A DNA stretch of 21,095 nucleotides from CAYYGL01 sp964471235 (GTDB lineage Bacteria > Calditrichota > Calditrichia > RBG-13-44-9 > J075). Location of the stretch: contig CAYYGL010000081.1 in assembly GCA_964471235.1 (NCBI GenBank), forward strand, positions 1 to 21,095, read 5' to 3'. The notes beneath the pieces are model-generated. The model was not told the origin of the DNA. It did not search any database and worked only from the letters and a program-made list of their open reading frames with translations. The translations under genes and the position numbers were made by a program. Below, piece after piece: positions 15,726 to 21,095 of the stretch (positions are counted from its first letter, which is position 1; each line of letters opens with the position of its first letter).

Positions 15726-17837
15726 TCAACCCAATAAATTTGAGGGACGCATTTTGTTTATCGGCAGATATAGGTAGCAATCCGTTCCACGATTCGGTTC
15801 ACTTTCATAATAAATGATGCCGTCGTTTTCTTTCACAATCTGGTAAACAATTGACAGCCCCAGTCCGGTGCCGTAGGGTTTGGTGGTGTAGAAAGGATTA
15901 AAAATATGCTCCAGGTTTTCCCGGGCAATTCCGCATCCATTATCTTTAATATGGATTTTAAGATGTGGTTCCGGTTTTAATAATGAATAATAACGGGCGT
16001 GAACCGCCGGTGCATGTTGGGCGTGGTCTTTGGGGTAAAACAAGTGGATATCAATGTCAATTTGCCCCTCTTCATGGATTGCTTCGATACTGTTGAGCAA
16101 TAAATTGATCAGGACCTGCTGAAGTTGGGCGGGGTCCATAAAAACTTCCGGTAACTGGGGTTGAATATGGATGGATAATTTGATATTGTTTTCTTTCAAC
16201 TTCCGGTGAATCAGACTGTAAACTTCTTTGACGATGGTGGGAATGTCACAAAACTGGCGATTGGGTTTGGAGGGGCGGGCATAGGAAAAGAGGGTGCGCA
16301 GCAGATCATCCAGCCGATTTACCAGACGCACAATTCGGCGTACATATTCATTCCGGGGGTCGTCTTCGCTTAATTCCTCCTCAAATGTCTGCGCCATTGC
16401 TTTAATGCCTGCCAGAGGATTCCGAATTTCATGGGCAATGCCGGATGCCATCATCCCCAGGGATGCCAGCCGGTCGACCCGCCGCATCTCTTCCTGCAAA
16501 TCTTTAATATCCGTAATATCCTTTAACACAATGATGTAACCATCCTCTTGCTTCATTTTACCGGAGAATCGGTGCACCGTGAATCCGATCAATTTTTTCG
16601 TGCCGTCCGGTAGTTCGAATTCTATCTCCGGTCGGTCAATCGTTGTAGCGGGTATATCCGCGGTATTCAAAATATTTTCCAGAATGGTCTCATCTATCGC
16701 ATCGGTTACCGGTTTATAGACGGCTTCCCGGGGGGTTACCCGCAGCAATTTGGCGGCGCTGACATTAATGTATTTAATATGATGCTCATCTCCAATAACC
16801 AATATCCCGAAATCCAATTGATTCATTACCTGGTCGAGAAACTCGAAGTAAAATTTCCAAATCTGACTATCCATTTGGTCGTTCACATTCTTCTCCAATG
16901 CTTTCAGGTAATAGAAATTGGAAAGCAGGTGGGAAATATGCTCAACCAGTGCATAATGGTATTCTGTGAAGGGAGTGTCATCGGATTTAATGACCATCAG
17001 GACCGATTTTACGACTTCTTGAACCGGGAGGGGGTATACAATAATCGACTTCACCAGCCCGGGAAGATGTTTGTTCAACCTCCCAATCAGGGGATTGCCG
17101 GGAGTAATTCGGTTGAGAGTGGTGGGTTTTTGCATACGAACCGCTTTTAATAAAATTGGCAAATCCGCAACCGGCAATGAGAGGCTTTGGAGATCATCTC
17201 CCCCCGGGTATTTCTGTTGCAGAATCAAATTTTCCCCTTTTTCAACATCAAATAGAAGTGCAAATTGGGCATCGCTCAATTCGGTAATTTTTTTTACCAG
17301 CAAATCGATGGTTTTACCGGTTTCTTCACCGGAGAGGACCGCTTTGTGGATGATTCGGTATAACTCGGTCAGTTCTTCGATGGTATCGGAGGAAGAGCGG
17401 ATGACGGTGCCGGAATCAGATGATAACGGGGCTGACGGTTCCCCGGCTGGCTCGGGAATGGGATTGCTGATTTTCAACAGGTTTTGAACCCGCATCCGGG
17501 CATCAAGACGATCGAATGGCACCAGCAGGTAGTCATCCACTCCCATATCGACAAGACGGTAGCGTAAGCGGATTGGTTTCTCCGGCACCAGCGCCAACAC
17601 CGGCACCCCCCGAAACTGAGGATTCTCTTTTAAAATAGTAAAAATTTGCTGGAATACTTCTTCCGGAAGTGGCAGGGTATCTATAATGAATAAATCAACC
17701 TCGTTGAATGGGAGAGGCTCCTGCGGCAGAGAGTCCACCGACAGAAAATCAAACTGGTAGTGAAGATTCCTTAAGGATTCCGTAAGGAAATGAAAATGTT
17801 TTTCCGCTTTACCCAATAAAACAATTTTTGAGGGCAC
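15726..17837 (-). CDS. Hybrid-type sensor histidine kinase: pseudo-receiver, GAF, PAS, HisKA, HATPase
   Basis: 703 aa, GTG start at 17837 with AGGAG 8 nt upstream. Residues 1-122 form a receiver-like domain, D53 (IIDTLPLP) being the phosphoacceptor position. It lacks the acidic pair after strand 1 (LLGKAEK), and the conserved Lys is Val (DDYLLVPFD, 101-109), so it is probably not phosphorylated normally. A Pro/Ser-rich linker (125-150) is followed by a GAF-like domain (about 155-310) and a PAS domain (about 330-445, 'LDFGILVIGDEHHIKYIN'). Next are HisKA with H469 (GIAHEIRNPLAG) and the ATPase domain with N box (LINLLLNSIEA, 576-586), G1 box DNGCGIA (632-638), F box FNPFYTTKP and G2 box GTGLGLS (656-662). 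No transmembrane segment is seen, so it is a cytoplasmic NtrB-like sensor. No partner response regulator is adjacent; the upstream Crp-family gene and downstream MqnA-like gene are candidates for functional partners. Confidence 0.9.
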   Translation of the reverse strand: MPSKIVLLGKAEKHFHFLTESLRNLHYQFDFLSVDSLPQEPLPFNEVDLFIIDTLPLPEEVFQQIFTILKENPQFRGVPVLALVPEKPIRLRYRLVDMGVDDYLLVPFDRLDARMRVQNLLKISNPIPEPAGEPSAPLSSDSGTVIRSSSDTIEELTELYRIIHKAVLSGEETGKTIDLLVKKITELSDAQFALLFDVEKGENLILQQKYPGGDDLQSLSLPVADLPILLKAVRMQKPTTLNRITPGNPLIGRLNKHLPGLVKSIIVYPLPVQEVVKSVLMVIKSDDTPFTEYHYALVEHISHLLSNFYYLKALEKNVNDQMDSQIWKFYFEFLDQVMNQLDFGILVIGDEHHIKYINVSAAKLLRVTPREAVYKPVTDAIDETILENILNTADIPATTIDRPEIEFELPDGTKKLIGFTVHRFSGKMKQEDGYIIVLKDITDIKDLQEEMRRVDRLASLGMMASGIAHEIRNPLAGIKAMAQTFEEELSEDDPRNEYVRRIVRLVNRLDDLLRTLFSYARPSKPNRQFCDIPTIVKEVYSLIHRKLKENNIKLSIHIQPQLPEVFMDPAQLQQVLINLLLNSIEAIHEEGQIDIDIHLFYPKDHAQHAPAVHARYYSLLKPEPHLKIHIKDNGCGIARENLEHIFNPFYTTKPYGTGLGLSIVYQIVKENDGIIYYESEPNRGTDCYLYLPINKMRPSNLLG

Positions 17838-17855
17838 AAAGAGAACTCCTTTACA

Positions 17856-18536
17856 CTATCTGGAGAAGATCGATTTAAATTTTTCGTAATCCAGAATAAC
17901 AATTTTTCCCTTTTCTTTTCTTAAGTAACCTTGCACCATCAAAGACTTGATAACCCGTGAGATTGTTTCCCGGCTGGTGCCTGCCATGTTGGCTAAGTCT
18001 TGTTGCAGCGGGAGTTCACTGATTTCCACCTGCCCCCTGCGGAACACCCCGGAATCTTCGGCAATTCTCAGCAATGTGCTGGCGACCCGCCCGGTGGCAT
18101 CCTGAAGAGAGAGCGATTTGATGTGTTCATCGCTTTTGCGAATCCGCTGCGCCAATTCTTTTAGCAAGTTAATGGCAATTTGAGGATAATCCTTCAGCAT
18201 CTGTAAAAAATCTTCCCGGCGAATCACCATCAACTCCGACTCATCAATAGCGGTTACATTGGCTGAACGGGTTTGCCCGTCTAACAGAGACATTTCTCCA
18301 AAAAAATCTCCTTCGCTCAAAATCGACAGAATCACTTCCCTGCCGTCATCGCTGATTCGGGATATTTTTACTCGGCCGGAAAGAATCACAAACATGGTGG
18401 AACCGATCTCTTCTTCGATGAGGATCAGGTTGTCCTTGTGATAGCGCTGTTTGCTTGCCACGTTGATGATTTTTTCCAACTCCTTTTCACTAAGTTCCGA
18501 AAATAAGGGAATGTGCTTTAACACTTCTGCATCCAT
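17856..18536 (-). CDS. Crp/Fnr-family transcriptional regulator
   Basis: 226 aa. Residues about 10-125 form a cyclic-nucleotide-binding fold with a good phosphate-binding cassette (GDFFGEMSLLDGQTRSANVTA, 96-116), where Glu and Arg are the nucleotide-contacting positions in CRP. A dimerisation helix follows. The C-terminal winged helix-turn-helix (about 165-215) has the recognition helix GTSRETISRVIKSL; its Arg/Glu/Arg pattern resembles CRP. The N-terminal Cys cluster of FNR is absent, so oxygen sensing by an iron-sulfur cluster is unlikely; cyclic nucleotide or another small molecule is more likely. GAGGTGAGGT stands directly before the ATG. 14 bp after the SPOR gene and 18 bp before the kinase. 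It may regulate its own operon at the palindrome in the lapA promoter; that is inference. Confidence 0.9.
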   Translation of the reverse strand: MDAEVLKHIPLFSELSEKELEKIINVASKQRYHKDNLILIEEEIGSTMFVILSGRVKISRISDDGREVILSILSEGDFFGEMSLLDGQTRSANVTAIDESELMVIRREDFLQMLKDYPQIAINLLKELAQRIRKSDEHIKSLSLQDATGRVASTLLRIAEDSGVFRRGQVEISELPLQQDLANMAGTSRETISRVIKSLMVQGYLRKEKGKIVILDYEKFKSIFSR

Positions 18537-18550
18537 ACCTCACCTCATGT

Positions 18551-19198
18551 TTAATATTGAATGGTAAAATAGGATTCTTTCCTCATTTTATTATTTAAAA
18601 TTCTGGCAATTTTATCAGCTTCCCCCCGGGTGTGGTAGCCCCCGATTACCACAATATAAAATTTCCTGTCGTTACGCAATTTTTCAATGATGTCAATATT
18701 GGAATATTGGGCAGAGAATTTTTTCAGAGCTTTTTGAGCATTCTCCCGGGTGCTGAACGCTCCAACCTGGACCCCAAATTGCTTCTGTTTTTTACCCTGC
18801 CACTGGAAAACAATTTCGTGTTCAAAGAAATTTTTGTCTTTCAGTATCCGGCTCGCCGTGCCATAGATTCCCCGGGCGGAATAATATTGGGATACCCGTT
18901 CCCGAATCACATCCTGTAACTCTCTATCCCGGGTGTTGGGGTAAATATGGATCATTGTCTGGATAGCTTTGTCGGCGTCCACTTCAAAAAGTGCGGTAAC
19001 AAACTGCTTCCACTCCGGGGAGGAAATTTCATCGTTTTCGAAAAGCTGTTTGAGCAAATAAATCCGATGATGATTGTATAACTCACTGATATGTTGATCT
19101 CTTTGCGCGGATAAGGTTCCTGGTAAGAATAATAAAACCCCCAGGAACAGGTATCTTACACGAACGTATCTAATGATTTGCATTGGGGACATATCCAT
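18551..19198 (-). CDS. SPOR-domain-containing secreted protein
   Basis: 215 aa. A signal peptide ends near residue 31 (hydrophobic YLFLGVLLFLPG, cleavage near TLSAQ). Residues about 33-135 are helical and not recognised. The C-terminal SPOR domain (about 139-215) has 'FGVQVGAFSTRENAQKAL' and 'RKFYIVVIGGYHTRGEADKIARIL', matching the two-repeat SPOR fold that binds denuded glycan strands of peptidoglycan, often at division sites. Three starts are possible (19198, 19192, 19183); none has a clear ribosome-binding site. All overlap the end of the lapB-like gene, by 28-43 bp, so reinitiation or coupling is likely. The last start gives the most typical signal peptide (MQIIRYVRVRYLF). Confidence 0.82.
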   Translation of the reverse strand: MDMSPMQIIRYVRVRYLFLGVLLFLPGTLSAQRDQHISELYNHHRIYLLKQLFENDEISSPEWKQFVTALFEVDADKAIQTMIHIYPNTRDRELQDVIRERVSQYYSARGIYGTASRILKDKNFFEHEIVFQWQGKKQKQFGVQVGAFSTRENAQKALKKFSAQYSNIDIIEKLRNDRKFYIVVIGGYHTRGEADKIARILNNKMRKESYFTIQY

Positions 19199-20301
19199 AT
19201 CGGTTCTTTACTCAGATAATGACAATTACGGCAGCGGAAAGTTCGGTTATCCGGTTTGTTGTTTTGAAAAAATGTTAAGGCTTGAGAAGCAGCCTGTTTG
19301 TATTGTCCTTTATTAAACATGATAAAAATTTTCTGGCGTATTACCTCCGGGGCGGAAGGGAAATCGCCTTCCAGCCGAGCCAGAATATCCAGGGCGCTGT
19401 CGTAATCGCCCTTCTTATTATATATTTCGGCTAATGCCAGCCCGGGATTAAGCCCGTTTTTTCCGGAGACCATCATTTCATGGTATAAATTTTCCGCATC
19501 GGCAAACCGTCCCATTTCAAACCAGGCTTTTTCCAATTCCGGAAAAACAATATATCCCTTCTCCGGTATGGTGAAACAGAGTTTTTTCCAGTAATCTATC
19601 GCTTCTTCCAGGCGGCCCTCAGCCTGGTAAGACTTCCCAAGATAATAATAGGCAGCGGCACAATTACTATCTTTCTTCAGTGCTTCTTTAAAGCGGATGC
19701 GGGCTTCTTTTCCGGTGCCATTCTCCTGAATGGCTAACCCCTGAAACACAGAATACAGGGCAGCCCGTTTCCGATACTCGGGAGGAAGTTGTTTCAAATT
19801 ATCGCTAACCAATTCAAGTGCCCTGTCCCATTGCTGTTGTTGCTCATAGAAAGAAATCAATTTTTGGATTACCGAGATATCAGGTTTTTTTTCCGTCTTC
19901 AATAGCTCCCGGGCTGTGGATACGGCTTTTTGAGTATCTCCGGCAAGTTCATAATCCACCAGAAGACTTTGGAGAATTCTTACCCGTTGGGTGGGGGTGA
20001 GGGAGCCCCGTAAGGTCAAATCTTTATGAATTCGAACCGCATTTTGGTAAAGACCGCGTTTCCTGAGCAGATCTCCCAGGCGAATGTAAGCATCGATGTT
20101 CTCGGAATCCTCCCGAACGGCATCTTTGTATTTTTGGATTGCCAGACGATCGTTCCCGTCAATGGTATACTCCAGGGCTTCCAGGTAGGCATTACCGATC
20201 GTTTTGCGTTTTTTCTGCCGGAACGAGTACCAGAACACTCCGCCCACGGCTGCAATCGCTAACAGGAAGATTATCGTTATCAATATGGAATTATCATTCA
20301 T
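19156..20301 (-). CDS. lapB: LapB (YciM)-like TPR protein with rubredoxin-type zinc domain
   Basis: 381 aa, close to the 389 of E. coli LapB. An N-terminal membrane anchor (about 6-27, ITIIFLLAIAAVGGVFWYSF) is followed by about eight tetratricopeptide-like repeats (e.g. AAAYYYLGKSYQAEGRLEEAIDYW; VRIHKDLTLRGSLTPTQR matches the conserved 'AIRIHQ.L...LT..QR' of LapB). The C-terminus has a metal-binding knuckle: CRNC near 354-357 and CPQC near 370-373 with W between them (IWICPQC), then SLDTF. In E. coli LapB adapts FtsH to degrade LpxC and so balances LPS synthesis, working with LapA at the inner membrane. That role here is by homology only. The ATG overlaps the lapA stop (ATGA), with AAAGGA upstream. 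Confidence 0.85.
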   Translation of the reverse strand: MNDNSILITIIFLLAIAAVGGVFWYSFRQKKRKTIGNAYLEALEYTIDGNDRLAIQKYKDAVREDSENIDAYIRLGDLLRKRGLYQNAVRIHKDLTLRGSLTPTQRVRILQSLLVDYELAGDTQKAVSTARELLKTEKKPDISVIQKLISFYEQQQQWDRALELVSDNLKQLPPEYRKRAALYSVFQGLAIQENGTGKEARIRFKEALKKDSNCAAAYYYLGKSYQAEGRLEEAIDYWKKLCFTIPEKGYIVFPELEKAWFEMGRFADAENLYHEMMVSGKNGLNPGLALAEIYNKKGDYDSALDILARLEGDFPSAPEVIRQKIFIMFNKGQYKQAASQALTFFQNNKPDNRTFRCRNCHYLSKEPIWICPQCKSLDTFV

Positions 20302-20666
20302 CTGTCATCCTTTAATGATTGCTCTTCGGAGGGAGGTTCTAAAGTAGGGGGTTCCGCTGCCAGCCCCTCATCCGGAATTTCGTCAATAGAAATGTTGCGT
20401 AAGTTTTCCAATTCATTCATTAGCTGTTTGTTTTTGTTCCGCAAGTTCCGCAGTTCCGATTGAGTTTGAATCAGAGAAAATGCCATAAACACCGCCCCTA
20501 AAACCGCCCCGACGGTTAGGGTAATGATTAACACCACCAGTAAAGGAACACTTGGGTTCTGGTACCCTAACAACTTAATTGCTACAGATTGCCCGCTGTT
20601 TTGGGTGAGGATATATAACGCCAGAATAAAGATCAACAGTTTCAGAAGGTTCAGAACAATTTTCAT
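20298..20666 (-). CDS. lapA: LapA-domain (DUF1049) small membrane protein
   Basis: 122 aa. Two hydrophobic segments (about 7-22 and 40-64, LLVVLIITLTVGAVLGAVFMAFSLIQ) frame 'LTQNSGQSVAIKLLGYQNPSVPLLVV', the LapA family pattern 'NpqpV.l.ll.......pL.lll......G..lg'. A coiled-coil (about 68-92, LRNLRNKNKQLMNELENL) and a Pro/Glu-rich tail follow. First gene of the operon; GGAG lies 5 nt before the ATG at 20666. Its placement immediately before the lapB-like gene, as in proteobacteria, strengthens both calls. In E. coli LapA partners LapB in LPS control. Confidence 0.85.
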   Translation of the reverse strand: MKIVLNLLKLLIFILALYILTQNSGQSVAIKLLGYQNPSVPLLVVLIITLTVGAVLGAVFMAFSLIQTQSELRNLRNKNKQLMNELENLRNISIDEIPDEGLAAEPPTLEPPSEEQSLKDDR

Positions 20667-20684
20667 GGTAACTCCATAAGTTTG

Positions 20685-20744
20685 TATGAAGTTAATAATA
20701 TTATATTAACAATTTATGAAAATCAAATTCTTTTTAACTTCATA
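20685..20744. repeat. Inverted repeats around the lapA promoter
   Basis: A perfect 11-bp inverted repeat, TATGAAGTTAA (20685-20695) and TTAACTTCATA (20734-20744), flanks the -10/-35 region. Inside it, GTTAATA-N6-TATTAAC (20691-20710) is a 20-bp palindrome whose six central bases are exactly the -10 hexamer. Both are candidate operators; the Crp/Fnr-type protein encoded in the operon is one possible ligand. AT-richness raises the chance of accidental symmetry. Confidence 0.4.
20698..20726 (-). promoter_or_regulatory. Sigma70-like promoter of the lapA-led operon
   Basis: Minus strand: TTGATT (-35, 20721-20726) and TAATAT (-10, 20698-20703), 17-bp spacer. The start would be near 20691, giving a ~25-nt leader with GGAG before the ATG. 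The strongest promoter match in the window. Confidence 0.6.
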
Positions 20745-20851
20745 TTTACAACTTCTCGTGTGCAGGGAAGAAATGTAAAACAACACCGTCATATTGGCAG
20801 CCGAGAACAGTTCCGAAAAATCCGTAACCACTCACTGCTCATTTCAAAAAA

Positions 20852-21095
20852 TCAAAACAAGTATTGCAAGTTAATGTTGGCGCTGGAGAAAAATTGTACC
20901 GTGTTGGAACGGGTCGCGGCTTCATCCCGGGAGAAGATGGTATTGGAATTCCGGGTGGGGGAGTAGTTAAAAAAGAGCAGCAGCCGCTTGCTGGCAGGAT
21001 AGGTAATGGTGAGCCGTGGTGAGAGACTATGAAAAGTACGCCGTTTTTGGCGTATCAATTCCCCGGTAAGGGGGTCCGGGGAAAATATCCATTCT
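20852..21095 (-). CDS. C-terminal fragment of probable outer-membrane beta-barrel protein (5' end outside window)
   Basis: 80 residues and a stop are visible; the frame is open to the window edge, so the gene begins beyond 21095. The apparent TTG start at 21058 is internal. The fragment alternates polar and aromatic residues as in barrel strands (RLTITYPASKRLLLFFNYS, then VQFFSSANINLQYLF), and ends with a terminal Phe, the usual last residue for BAM-dependent insertion. The family cannot be fixed; large FCB-group outer-membrane proteins such as the T9SS translocon protein SprA end in similar strands, but that is speculation. It precedes lapA by 185 bp with no clear terminator between. Confidence 0.6.
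   Translation of the reverse strand, partial: EWIFSPDPLTGELIRQKRRTFHSLSPRLTITYPASKRLLLFFNYSPTRNSNTIFSRDEAATRSNTVQFFSSANINLQYLF

Noticed and set aside
14824..20844. TCACTGCTCATTT occurs at 14824-14836 and 20832-20844
   Set aside because: A single 13-mer match is expected by chance a few times in a window of this size; the flanks do not match.

Overview
The window reads like chromosome of an uncultured or little-studied Gram-negative bacterium of the FCB superphylum outside the classical Bacteroidetes (a Calditrichota/KSB1-like lineage is my best guess). The main clue is two large secreted proteins ending in a roughly 85-100 residue module that begins NPFNP and ends in a basic strand, as in type IX secretion (T9SS) type A sorting domains of that group. 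Other clues are outer-membrane functions (LapA/LapB, SPOR, LolA-like, an O-antigen ligase/polymerase) and moderate GC content. The taxonomic call is inference from protein style only.

Layout. (1) 125-3963, minus strand: two secreted proteins with the same C-terminal module, a parallel beta-helix protein and a seven-bladed FG-GAP/VCBS propeller protein. (2) 4422-6353, plus strand: an O-antigen ligase/polymerase-type membrane protein with a TPR tail, the only plus-strand gene. (3) 6479-9043, minus strand: a DMT (EamA) transporter overlapping a fumarylacetoacetate-hydrolase-family enzyme, then a sodium/calcium exchanger. (4) 9270-12985, minus strand: an RND (MMPL-type) exporter, a LolA-like periplasmic protein and a TetR regulator in one tight operon. 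A good terminator lies downstream. The promoter upstream has a palindromic ACCGGT-centred operator in the spacer between -35 and -10. (5) 12986-13533: a 548-bp non-coding region with that promoter and an imperfect palindromic intergenic repeat. (6) 13534-14757: a MurF-like ligase without the N-terminal substrate domain. (7) 14926-20666, minus strand: a six-gene apparent operon, lapA, lapB, a SPOR-domain protein, a Crp/Fnr regulator, a multidomain histidine kinase with a degenerate receiver domain, and an MqnA-like protein. (8) 20852-21095: the C-terminal end of a probable outer-membrane beta-barrel protein running off the window.

How the genes may work together. Blocks 4 and 7 are the most informative. 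Block 4 looks like a self-repressed export or lipid/lipoprotein trafficking unit: the TetR protein encoded last would bind the operator in the promoter upstream of the RND gene. Block 7 joins envelope/LPS homeostasis proteins (LapA, LapB, SPOR) to two regulators and a small-molecule-binding-fold protein. It looks like an envelope-sensing and regulatory operon, possibly controlled at a conspicuous palindrome centred on its -10 box. I see no CRISPR array, tRNA, rRNA, insertion sequence or integrase. No single locus here is clearly a new defence or mobile system; the best candidates for something undescribed are the six-gene operon and the truncated Mur ligase.
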